A DNA stretch of 24,820 nt, taken from the NCBI GenBank assembly GCA_002418725.1, contig DIER01000022.1:1-24820 (forward strand), in the 5' to 3' direction. This DNA comes from Acholeplasmataceae bacterium UBA5769. GTDB taxonomy: Bacteria > Bacillota_I > Bacilli_A > Acholeplasmatales > Acholeplasmataceae. Position numbers and translations under genes: made by a program. Below are positions 8,122 through 14,683 of the stretch, one piece after another. The notes beneath the pieces were generated by a model. It saw only the letters and a list, made by a program, of their open reading frames with translations, was not told where the DNA came from and ran no database searches. Position 1 is the stretch's first letter. Each line of letters begins with the position of its first letter.

Positions 8122-8150
8122 AATATAACATATTTATGTGCCATTTGCAA
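8122..8150 (-). promoter_or_regulatory. rpsB promoter
   Basis: Minus-strand -35 TTGCAA (8145-8150), 17-base spacer, -10 TATATT (8122-8127). Start predicted near 8115, 100 bases before the rpsB ATG. Confidence 0.75.
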
Positions 8151-8164
8151 GATAATGTGACTTG

Positions 8165-8188
8165 AAAAACATCGAAAATCACGTTTTT
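8165..8188 (-). terminator. Weak terminator-like hairpin after dut
   Basis: Just after the dut stop, AAACGT pairs with ATGTTT (one G-U pair) and is followed by five Ts. The stem is short, so read-through into rpsB is possible. Confidence 0.35.
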
Positions 8189-8197
8189 ATAGACCTT

Positions 8198-8641
8198 TTA
8201 GTGTCCACTACTCCCAAAACCACCGGTTCTTTCAGTACTTTTTACTTCATCATCCGACGTTTTAAGGAAAGGCATAAAAATACCTTGAGCGATGCGTTCA
8301 CCTTTCTTGATTGTCACAGGTTGTTCTGTGATATTGATGAGTGGAACCATGATATGTCCTTCATTATCAGGATTTCCGTAGTAATCAGAATCGATCACAC
8401 CCACAGAGTTAGACATCATGAGACCTCGTTTAATCGCAAGCGATGACCTTGGAAATATAAATAAAGCTTCCTCACGTCCCATATAGGCTTTAATTCCGGT
8501 TGGAATCAAAACAATTTGTTTAGGATCAATGGTTACATCTTGTACTGCGGATAGATCATAACCTGCCGATCCTTCAGTCGCTCGTTTGGGTAAAACAGGA
8601 TGAAATTCTTTAAAACTTGAAACAACTTCAAATTTTCTCAT
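8198..8641 (-). CDS. dut: dUTP diphosphatase (trimeric dUTPase)
   Basis: Hydrolyses dUTP to dUMP and PPi, keeping uracil out of DNA and supplying dTMP synthesis. All five family motifs are in order: AGYDLSA, PRSSLA, an NSVGVID..Y.GN segment, GERIAQ, and the C-terminal glycine-rich RTGGFGSSG arm. It is 147 residues from the ATG at 8641 (a TTG two codons earlier is closer to the AGGAG site and is possible). It overlaps the end of the Nudix gene. The window also contains ung, so two arms of uracil-DNA avoidance are close together, though in different operons. Confidence 0.97.
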   Translation of the reverse strand: MRKFEVVSSFKEFHPVLPKRATEGSAGYDLSAVQDVTIDPKQIVLIPTGIKAYMGREEALFIFPRSSLAIKRGLMMSNSVGVIDSDYYGNPDNEGHIMVPLINITEQPVTIKKGERIAQGIFMPFLKTSDDEVKSTERTGGFGSSGH

Positions 8642-9164
8642 GCTCAATCATCTCCTTGAGTTTATATAAGACCATCAGTTCTCTTTTCATGACGGTTTGT
8701 AAACCTTTTTGTTGATGTCTTTCGTCTGATTTGATGCGTTCATTATGGATGATTGCATCCTCCACACGAATCCATCTTGGCTCAAGTCCGTGCCATTTTT
8801 CACGCTCTATGAGTTGTTGTTCACCCATTTCATGGATCGTGACCATATAAAAGGATGACATTTGTTGATAAATATCTTCGTTTTTTTTGAGCCCGAAGCG
8901 GCGTTCTTCTGTGTAGCCTAAGTAAGAATGAATCGAGATGTGGATAGCTCCAAGTTCTTCTAGGAGTTCCCGTCTTAAAGCATCTTCTTTGGTTTCTCTA
9001 AATTTGATACCCCCGCCTGGAAAGGTATAATCATCAAAAAGATGAGAATAGACCATAAACACTTCCTTTTGTTCATTAAAAATGATACCTCTGACCGTTT
9101 TTCGCTCAATCGCAGGTGAGGATAGGTCACATCCATCTTCGATGATTTTAGGTCCAATCCTCAT
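8628..9164 (-). CDS. Nudix hydrolase
   Basis: A pyrophosphohydrolase of the Nudix superfamily. The complete box GX5EX7REUXEEXGU is present at residues 51-73 (G51, E57, R65, E66, E69, E70, G72). An N-terminal beta strand (R.V.GIIFNE..EVFMVYS) precedes it as in the ADP-ribose/oxidised-nucleotide type enzymes. Substrate cannot be assigned. Its ATG overlaps the recombinase stop codon (ATGA) and it overlaps dut, so a role in cleaning the nucleotide pool beside dUTPase is a plausible inference. 178 residues. Confidence 0.9.
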   Translation of the reverse strand: MRIGPKIIEDGCDLSSPAIERKTVRGIIFNEQKEVFMVYSHLFDDYTFPGGGIKFRETKEDALRRELLEELGAIHISIHSYLGYTEERRFGLKKNEDIYQQMSSFYMVTIHEMGEQQLIEREKWHGLEPRWIRVEDAIIHNERIKSDERHQQKGLQTVMKRELMVLYKLKEMIEHEKI

Positions 9165-10072
9165 GGTTTTTTAACCATCCTTGGGTGTGCTTTTTTATAT
9201 TTTTCCTTCATGGCTTCACTGGACACATGGGTGTAGATCTGTGTGCTTTTTAAATGCTCGTGTCCTAACAATTCTTGAACGACACGAAGATCTGCACCAT
9301 GATTTAATAACGTGGTTGCGAAAGCATGTCTTAACATATGCGGGTGAATGTGATAGGTTTCACCTGATTTTTTCAAAACATCTTTTATGATTAATTGCAA
9401 ACCGCGTACGGATAGCGGTGTCCCCTTATAGTTAATAAAGACATGATGGTGGTGCATGTCATGACCTTTCGACAAAAGGATAGGTCTTGTGTATGTTAAA
9501 TAATATTTAAGGTCACTGATCAATTTTTGATGTAGAGGGACATACCTGTCTTTTGAACCTTTTCCATGAATCAAGATTTGCTCACGGTCCAGTTGGATGT
9601 CTCGAATGGTCATTTCAATGAGTTCGCTCGCTCTAAGACCTGCACTAAAAAGAAGATCAAGCATCACATAATTACGAAAACCAAGTGGTTTATTGCGGTC
9701 GATGGATGCAAACAAATGTTCGATTTCATCGTCTTGTATCAGTTCAGGTAATTTTTTGGGTATCTTAGGTGTTTCAAGTGTCTCAAAAATATTGATATCA
9801 ATGTGTTGTTCTTTGACTAAATAAGCATAGAAGGTTCTGAGTGACGAAATTTTTCTTGCCACTGACTTTCTTGCATATCCTTTGGTCTCTAAATAACTTA
9901 AATAATGTCTGCCAAGACGTTCTCTTCTCACGTTTAAAAGGTCTTCTGCAAGTTCTTCTCTTTGGATGAAATCAGAAAAATCCTTGACATCGCGAAGGTA
10001 GTTAATTACCGTATTTTCTGCATAGTTTTTCTCAATCAATAAATGATTTTTAAAAACATCTAATACGTTCAA
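9161..10072 (-). CDS. Tyrosine recombinase of the XerC/XerD type
   Basis: Site-specific recombinase, probably for chromosome-dimer resolution. It has an N-terminal SAM-like core-binding domain (about 1-90) and a C-terminal catalytic domain with the full set of residues: R147, K172, H245, R248, H271 and the nucleophile Y280. Length (303) fits XerC/D. The start is a TTG at 10072, supported by GGAGG seven bases upstream and overlap with the trmFO TGA. The place directly after trmFO matches xerC in Firmicutes. No integrase-like attachment site or mobile-element context is seen, so I read it as a housekeeping Xer. XerC versus XerD cannot be settled here. Confidence 0.92.
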   Translation of the reverse strand: MNVLDVFKNHLLIEKNYAENTVINYLRDVKDFSDFIQREELAEDLLNVRRERLGRHYLSYLETKGYARKSVARKISSLRTFYAYLVKEQHIDINIFETLETPKIPKKLPELIQDDEIEHLFASIDRNKPLGFRNYVMLDLLFSAGLRASELIEMTIRDIQLDREQILIHGKGSKDRYVPLHQKLISDLKYYLTYTRPILLSKGHDMHHHHVFINYKGTPLSVRGLQLIIKDVLKKSGETYHIHPHMLRHAFATTLLNHGADLRVVQELLGHEHLKSTQIYTHVSSEAMKEKYKKAHPRMVKKP

Positions 10073-11358
10073 TGAAGTTCCTCCATATAGTTTTTTAACG
10101 CCTCAAGTGCACGTTCTGCGTAAAATTCTTTGCGTGATTTCTTTTTATGTTTAAACGGTAGTGCTGGCATTAAACCCCAGTTTGCGTTCATGGGAACAAA
10201 TGACTTGTTTTCAGTTGATATGTATGTTGCCATCGCCCCCATCATGGTTTCTTGAGGCAGTGGTTTCAGCTCTTGATGTTTCATGAACTGACTCAGTTGG
10301 ATAGCTGCGTTTAGTCCAGATGCAGCACTCTCAACATAGCCTTCAACACCACTGATTTGACCCGCAAAAAAGAGGTTTGGAAATTGTTTTGATTGATAAC
10401 TGGAATTAAGTAGTTTAGGAGATTCTAAATAGGTGTTACGGTGCATCACACCATAGCGCAAAATCTCAGCTTTTTCTAAGCCAGGAATCATTCGAATCAC
10501 TTTCTTTTGCTCATCCCACGTGAGGTGTGTTTGAAAACCTACCATGTTATACATGCTTTTGGATGCATCATCTTGTCTCAGTTGGACCACTGCGTAAGGC
10601 CTTGGTTTCCCTTCTTGTGCTAAACCCACAGGTTTCATCGGGCCATAAAGAAGTGTATCACGACCTCTTTCTGCCATTTCTTCAAAAGGCATGCATCCTT
10701 CAAATACGTTGTGTTCAAAGCCTTTGATCTCGACCTTTTTTGAGCTGATGACCGCATCATAAAAAGCTTGATACTCACCCTCATTCATCGGGCAATTGAT
10801 ATACGCAGCTTCTCCTTTGTCATAACGACTTTTTAAGTAAGCTATATCCATATTGATCGATTTTGCATCGATAATCGGTGCAATGGCATCAAAAAAATGC
10901 AAGTGATCGATATGAAATAAGGATTGGATAGATTGCGATAAAAGGTCAGATGCCAAAGGACCAGCAGCGATGATCGTAAGATCATCAGGATTTAGCGTTT
11001 GAACTTCATCATAGATGACTTCAATGTTGGGATGGTTCTTTATTTTATTCTCGATATATGAAGAAAAAAGTTCTCGGTCAACAGCTAAGCTTGAACCAGC
11101 AGGTACTTCTGCATAAGTTGCAGCTTGCATAATGAGGGAACCTAACATGCGCATTTCTTCTTTCAAAAGACCTACTGCATTATGAATATCGTTTGAGCGT
11201 AATGAATTGGAACATACCAATTCAGCAAAGTTGCCTGTTTGATGTGCAGGCGTCATTTTGTTCGGTCTCATCTCGTAGAGTCTTACCTTTAGACCTTGAT
11301 TGGCGAGATACCAAGCAGCTTCACTGCCTGCGAGTCCCGCTCCAATGATTTTGATCAT
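10069..11358 (-). CDS. trmFO: Methylenetetrahydrofolate-tRNA (uracil-54-C5)-methyltransferase TrmFO
   Basis: FAD- and folate-dependent enzyme making m5U54 in the tRNA T-loop. The N terminus is a Rossmann FAD-binding motif (IIGAGLAGSEAAWYLA). Family blocks CSNSLRS, AGP..SD, NCPMNEGEY, FEGCMPFEEMA.RG and the C-terminal FAGQ..GVEGY.ESAASGL segment are all clear. 429 residues is typical. It heads the trmFO-xer-Nudix-dut run and uses 5,10-methylene-THF. That gives a functional link to the neighbouring folate transporter gene, although a terminator separates them. Confidence 0.97.
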   Translation of the reverse strand: MIKIIGAGLAGSEAAWYLANQGLKVRLYEMRPNKMTPAHQTGNFAELVCSNSLRSNDIHNAVGLLKEEMRMLGSLIMQAATYAEVPAGSSLAVDRELFSSYIENKIKNHPNIEVIYDEVQTLNPDDLTIIAAGPLASDLLSQSIQSLFHIDHLHFFDAIAPIIDAKSINMDIAYLKSRYDKGEAAYINCPMNEGEYQAFYDAVISSKKVEIKGFEHNVFEGCMPFEEMAERGRDTLLYGPMKPVGLAQEGKPRPYAVVQLRQDDASKSMYNMVGFQTHLTWDEQKKVIRMIPGLEKAEILRYGVMHRNTYLESPKLLNSSYQSKQFPNLFFAGQISGVEGYVESAASGLNAAIQLSQFMKHQELKPLPQETMMGAMATYISTENKSFVPMNANWGLMPALPFKHKKKSRKEFYAERALEALKNYMEELH

Positions 11359-11404
11359 TTTATCACCAGTTTTATGATATCACAAAAATACATTTCTTTA
11401 TAAA

Positions 11405-11427
11405 GAAAAAAGACGTATCGCTACGCC
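11405..11427 (-). terminator. Rho-independent terminator of folT
   Basis: Reading leftward, GGCGTA pairs with TACGTC around a GCGA loop (11427-11412), followed by a T run. The folT TAG stop is inside the stem. Confidence 0.8.
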
Positions 11428-11954
11428 TTGATGTTAACTTTGGATAAGGGTGATCTCTCAAAAACCGGAATCAGTTTTTTATGTAAATCTTTGACCACAT
11501 GAAAGATGATTAAACTGTTAAAGGGAATCAAAGTCATGCGAAGAATAAACCAAGGGATGCTGGCTTGAACGGTATAGTAAACCGTAATCGCAATCGTATT
11601 GATGGAACTTGCAAGTAAGTAACTTAAGAATATAACACTAGCAAGACGAAATGCGTTATAACGTTTGTAAAGGAGTAAACCTGGAACAATCCCCCACATC
11701 ATCGAACCTAAAGCGAAAAGTGGCAAGTATCCCACACCAACGATTAACACAGCAACTGCGTCACCGACGAGTGCCATAATACCCCCATAGACTGGACCTA
11801 ACATGATCGCACCGATAATGATGGGTATCGCGTAAAAAGGTAGTCCAAAATTAGGAATTTGCAAGAGCACTTTAAAAAATACATCAATGACAACACTTAA
11901 CGCAGTAAGTGAAGCCCCTAAGACAAGTTTTTGAAGCTGAACATTGTTTTTCAT
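11421..11954 (-). CDS. folT: Folate ECF transporter S component
   Basis: Substrate-binding membrane subunit of an energy-coupling-factor transporter, which would take up folates together with the shared EcfAA'T module encoded elsewhere. The 177-residue protein is almost entirely hydrophobic, with about five to six membrane segments. It shows typical S-component features: an N-terminal AL..V....K, then PNFG(L)PFYAIPI...GAIMLGP.YG...G...D, as in FolT-type proteins. Substrate is further supported by the tetrahydrofolate riboswitch directly upstream. The ATG at 11954 is chosen because AGGAGG lies nine bases before it; a GTG at 11984 would lie inside the riboswitch expression platform. Confidence 0.92.
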   Translation of the reverse strand: MKNNVQLQKLVLGASLTALSVVIDVFFKVLLQIPNFGLPFYAIPIIIGAIMLGPVYGGIMALVGDAVAVLIVGVGYLPLFALGSMMWGIVPGLLLYKRYNAFRLASVIFLSYLLASSINTIAITVYYTVQASIPWFILRMTLIPFNSLIIFHVVKDLHKKLIPVFERSPLSKVNIKA

Positions 11955-11955
11955 G

Positions 11956-11981
11956 AAAAAAGACCTCCTCAATTTGAGGTC
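11956..11981 (-). terminator. Riboswitch expression platform: hairpin that can act as terminator and hide the folT ribosome site
   Basis: GACCTC (11981-11976) pairs with GAGGTC (11967-11962) and six Ts follow at once. The 3' arm contains the GGAGG of folT, and the T run fills the gap before the ATG. The same hairpin can therefore stop transcription or block ribosome binding. Confidence 0.8.
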
Positions 11982-11994
11982 CACTATAATTGCT

Positions 11995-12086
11995 TACAGC
12001 GGACGCACTAGAAAACCGCCACTTTCGTGTTCGTTCTAACCCGACATCCCATGGTTAGACACTTAACGCTTTCTAATTACTCTGTA
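11995..12086 (-). ncRNA. Tetrahydrofolate (THF, folE-type) riboswitch aptamer
   Basis: The RNA matches the THF riboswitch core in order: a short P1 (UACAG with CUGUA), the AGUAA segment, GCGUUAAGUG, then AUGGGAUGUCG, ACGAA, and finally a GCGUCCG segment before the P1 3' strand. P2 (UAGAAA/UUUCUA) and a UCUAACC/GGUUAGA arm can be drawn. It precedes folT, a known target class for this riboswitch. High folate would be expected to lower expression. Confidence 0.92.
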
Positions 12087-12091
12087 GGTCT

Positions 12092-12118
12092 ATTATATCA
12101 AATTAAATGAAATTGCAA
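12092..12118 (-). promoter_or_regulatory. folT promoter
   Basis: Minus-strand -10 TATAAT (12092-12097). The best -35 is TTGCAA (12113-12118) with a short 15-base spacer. Predicted start at about 12085 coincides with the first base of the riboswitch P1. Confidence 0.65.
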
Positions 12119-12123
12119 CGAAA

Positions 12124-12145
12124 AAGAAAAATGGCTTTCGCCATT
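12124..12145 (-). terminator. Rho-independent terminator after ung
   Basis: AATGGC-GAAA-GCCATT stem (12145-12130) followed by TTTTC and TTTTT on the minus strand, overlapping the ung TAA. It ends the signal-peptidase/ung unit. Confidence 0.8.
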
Positions 12146-12791
12146 ACAATGTCCAATCGATAGGTTCTAGACCTTTTGAGACTAAAAAATGATTCGTTTT
12201 GCTAAAAGGCTTGGAGCCAAAGAAACCACGATGTGCAGAAAGTGGCGAGGGGTGTGGTGCTTTTAATATAAAGTGTTTATGGGCATCAATGTATGGCATA
12301 AACGACTGTGCATGGGCTCCCCACAAAATGAACACCACAGGTTCATGTTTCAGATTAATTTGTTTCACAACCTCGAGTGTAAATGTTTCCCAACCCTTTT
12401 TTTGATGACTCATCGGTTGATGTGCAACAACCGTTAACACCGTATTGAGAAGTAAAACCCCTTGATGTGCCCATGACGATAAGTTTCCTGTCTTAGGATA
12501 GGCATAACCTAGATCATTCATATATTCTTGAAATATGTTTTTTAATGAAGGCGGATAATCGCCTTTTTCAACACTAAAGGATAAACCGTGTGCTTGACCG
12601 AGATTATGATAGGGGTCTTGACCGATAATGACCACCTTGACTTTGTCATAAGGTGTCATTTTAAAGCATGCTAATCGCATCTCTTTAGGCGGGAGTACTA
12701 AATGTTTCTTGTCTTCTTCCTTAAGGAAAGCTACCAAATCTATAAAGTACGGTTTTTGAAGTTCCTGTTTAATCAAATCATCCCAAATCAT
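12144..12791 (-). CDS. ung: Uracil-DNA glycosylase, family 1
   Basis: Removes uracil from DNA to start base-excision repair. The water-activating motif GQDPYH is at residues 57-62 (catalytic Asp59), followed by a GLSFSV segment. The C-terminal DNA-intercalation motif HPSPLSAHRGFFG is complete. 215 residues is normal. Its ATG overlaps the sipW stop codon as ATGA, so it is translated from the signal-peptidase message. That is an odd partner for a DNA-repair gene and probably reflects chromosomal packing rather than shared function. Confidence 0.98.
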   Translation of the reverse strand: MIWDDLIKQELQKPYFIDLVAFLKEEDKKHLVLPPKEMRLACFKMTPYDKVKVVIIGQDPYHNLGQAHGLSFSVEKGDYPPSLKNIFQEYMNDLGYAYPKTGNLSSWAHQGVLLLNTVLTVVAHQPMSHQKKGWETFTLEVVKQINLKHEPVVFILWGAHAQSFMPYIDAHKHFILKAPHPSPLSAHRGFFGSKPFSKTNHFLVSKGLEPIDWTL

Positions 12792-13390
12792 AGGTTTTTT
12801 TCCTCTTCGGGGGTAGGCTCTTTGTCTTTTTGTTTGATCAGTTTAACGATCACAACAATAATGGTTACATTCACAAGCACTAACCCAATCATGATTGGAT
12901 TTCTTAAAGCTGTAGCAATCGTTCCAAGTACAGGAATACGGTAGGCATACTCACCGATGATTTGATCGTATGTTAAATCGATTTCTTCACCTTGTGCGTT
13001 ACGAATCACGTCAATGTCATTGTTGTTATCACCCTTTGTGATATAACTCTGATTTTCTTCATTGATGTCAATGACTCGGTGAACGACCTTAATTTTAACC
13101 CAAACAAGATTTTGGTTGCGATCAATACCTTGGACATAGGTATAAAAGGAAATAATATCACCTTCATCAATGTCAGTTTCATCCACGGACTTAATGACAA
13201 TGACATCTCCAGGTAAAATATTTGGCTTCATAGACTCTGTCAGTCTTGAAATAGATGTCACTTGGTAACCAAATACATGAATCGCCTTTTCAGGCATAAA
13301 AAGGTTCACGATGATATATGCGAGTAGATAAAAGGTAATCGTATAAAAGAAAACGGATTTGATGATTTTAAAGATTTTTTTATTTTTCAT
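12788..13390 (-). CDS. sipW: Signal peptidase I of the SipW (ER-like, Ser/His) type
   Basis: Membrane serine protease that removes signal peptides outside the membrane. From the ATG at 13390 (GGAG eight bases upstream) it is 200 residues. There is an N-terminal membrane anchor (about 13-31), then the catalytic domain with S53 in SMKP, followed by LPGDV, H104 in VVHRV and a KGDNN segment (118-124). A C-terminal membrane helix (about 167-186) and a charged tail follow. His instead of Lys as general base and the C-terminal anchor place it in the SipW branch, which matures TasA-like fibre proteins in Bacillus. The preceding gene's TAA overlaps the ATG. The three secreted proteins encoded upstream have matching N termini and are its likely substrates. 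Confidence 0.93.
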   Translation of the reverse strand: MKNKKIFKIIKSVFFYTITFYLLAYIIVNLFMPEKAIHVFGYQVTSISRLTESMKPNILPGDVIVIKSVDETDIDEGDIISFYTYVQGIDRNQNLVWVKIKVVHRVIDINEENQSYITKGDNNNDIDVIRNAQGEEIDLTYDQIIGEYAYRIPVLGTIATALRNPIMIGLVLVNVTIIVVIVKLIKQKDKEPTPEEEKNL

Positions 13391-13995
13391 TATATGTTCT
13401 CCTTCTTTTTCCACTCAAAGCCAAACATAAGGTAATAGGTAATCCCTAAGATAATCACGTGAAATAAGGTCATATATATAAAGCCATTAGGCGTTGAAGC
13501 TGTATAATAAGCAATACCGATGACGTTGGCATCACGGAGAGCTAAACCTTTAATATCATTGAATTGATAAGTGTTTGAAATCACACCATCAAAGGTTGCA
13601 GAAACGGTTTGTTGATCTAAATTAATCGCTGTGATTTCAACTTCCCAGTAAACTGAACTACTAAAAAGTCCATAAACTAAAACGTGTGTGCCAACCTCAA
13701 GCGATTGAGAATCCACTTTTTTCATGAGGTAAACTTTCCCGACAAGTTCTGTATCAATCGCTTGATTTTGTCCGATAGCCACCACATATTGAAAACCTAA
13801 AAGATCTTTGGTTTTCTCTTGAAAAATAAGCGGGATCGCCATATACACTAAATGAAGCACTGCAAGAACTGCAATGCTTACATAGATGAATTTCTTATTT
13901 AATTTGAATGTCTTTTTTGGTTTTGGTTCATGATTATCCGCAACCGATGTTTTCAACAGTTTTAATAATTGATCTGTTGTTAAATATTCATTCAA
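13390..13995 (-). CDS. Signal-peptidase-like membrane protein without catalytic residues
   Basis: Unnamed 201-residue protein. It has a cytoplasmic N-terminal tail (about 1-34), a membrane helix (about 36-58), a beta-rich external domain and a C-terminal helix (about 172-192). The domain order and the stretch around VGKVYLMKKVDSQSLEVGT align with the two flanking signal peptidases. At the Ser position it reads Gln-Ala-Ile, and at the His position Trp-Glu, so no Ser/His pair remains. I therefore read it as a pseudo-peptidase rather than an enzyme. The start is TTG (13995), with AGGA upstream, since no in-frame ATG is available. It lies between two peptidase genes, 18 bases after one and overlapping sipW. 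Function unknown; a chaperone or accessory role in processing is inference. Confidence 0.8.
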   Translation of the reverse strand: MNEYLTTDQLLKLLKTSVADNHEPKPKKTFKLNKKFIYVSIAVLAVLHLVYMAIPLIFQEKTKDLLGFQYVVAIGQNQAIDTELVGKVYLMKKVDSQSLEVGTHVLVYGLFSSSVYWEVEITAINLDQQTVSATFDGVISNTYQFNDIKGLALRDANVIGIAYYTASTPNGFIYMTLFHVIILGITYYLMFGFEWKKKENI

Positions 13996-14013
13996 ATCTA
14001 CACATCCTACATT

Positions 14014-14580
14014 CTAATTTTCTTGTTGTATGGTTTCTTCTTTTTTCGTTTGCGGCTTCTTCACTAAAATGACGATACCGACAATCACAAGGACGTTCAC
14101 ACCAACGGTAGCAATACCAAGTGGACTCTTTAAGAAATCAATCAGATTTCCCATCTTTGCGATACGGAATGCATAACCACCAACGATACGGTCGGAGATG
14201 ATGCTTCCAAAAGGTGTTGAAGCGCCTTCTGCAATAACAAAGACATTGTATTTCCCATCACTTCTTAAAACGATGTCATGTACATAATAAGTCACCATTT
14301 CAGTGTCGCCATCATAATTGATATCTGCAGTAAAGGTGACAAGATCTCCTTCTTCAAGTTTTTCAACTTTCACTTTATTGATAAAGACTAAATCCTGTGG
14401 ATGAATGACTGGTTCCATGGTGTCATAACGTGCGATGTATGTTCTCACCTGGAATAACTGTATGGTTTGTTTAGGTAAAAATGCTTCCATCAAGATAAAG
14501 AGCAACAAAAGACCAAGAAGTGCAAAACCACCCCATAAACCTACATTTTTTGCAATCGATTTAAGCTGATTCGTTTTCAT
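14014..14580 (-). CDS. SipW-type signal peptidase paralog with Thr at the nucleophile position
   Basis: 188-residue protein with the same architecture as sipW: N-terminal helix (about 16-33), external domain, C-terminal helix (about 156-173) and a charged tail. The nucleophile motif reads D-T54-M-E-P instead of S-M-K/E-P. It is followed by PQDLVFINKV, a conserved LEEGDLVTF, His101 in YYVHDIV, and a conserved GGYAFRI.KMG block near the C terminus. The general-base His is kept, but Ser is replaced by Thr. It may be a slow or altered protease, or inactive. It is the first gene of the three-peptidase unit, with its own -10 upstream. The Shine-Dalgarno before the ATG is weak (GGATGG). Confidence 0.88.
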   Translation of the reverse strand: MKTNQLKSIAKNVGLWGGFALLGLLLLFILMEAFLPKQTIQLFQVRTYIARYDTMEPVIHPQDLVFINKVKVEKLEEGDLVTFTADINYDGDTEMVTYYVHDIVLRSDGKYNVFVIAEGASTPFGSIISDRIVGGYAFRIAKMGNLIDFLKSPLGIATVGVNVLVIVGIVILVKKPQTKKEETIQQEN

Positions 14581-14614
14581 TTTTTACCCATCCTAGCGTT
14601 AAATTATCGATGTC

Positions 14615-14620
14615 ATTATA
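14615..14620 (-). promoter_or_regulatory. Predicted -10 of the signal-peptidase unit
   Basis: A TATAAT lies about 35 bases before the first peptidase ATG and after the preceding hairpin. No good -35 is seen, so read-through from the upstream operon may also matter. Confidence 0.45.
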
Positions 14621-14645
14621 TCATAAATTGTCTTTATTGAAGGAT

Positions 14646-14681
14646 AAAGCCAGCATTTTTTTATGATATGCTGGCTTTTTT
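14646..14681 (-). terminator. Hairpin between the secreted-protein operon and the peptidase genes
   Basis: An 11-base-pair stem AAAGCCAGCAT/ATGCTGGCTTT (14646-14656 and 14668-14678) lies just past the stop of the repeat protein. On the minus strand its T tail is short (TTTAT), so termination is probably partial. The + strand orientation has the better T run. Confidence 0.6.
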
Positions 14682-14683
14682 GT

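Noticed and set aside
9161..10072. Phage or integrative-element integrase
   Set aside because: Sits between trmFO and housekeeping genes with overlapping codons, standard XerC/D length, no attachment repeats or phage genes nearby.
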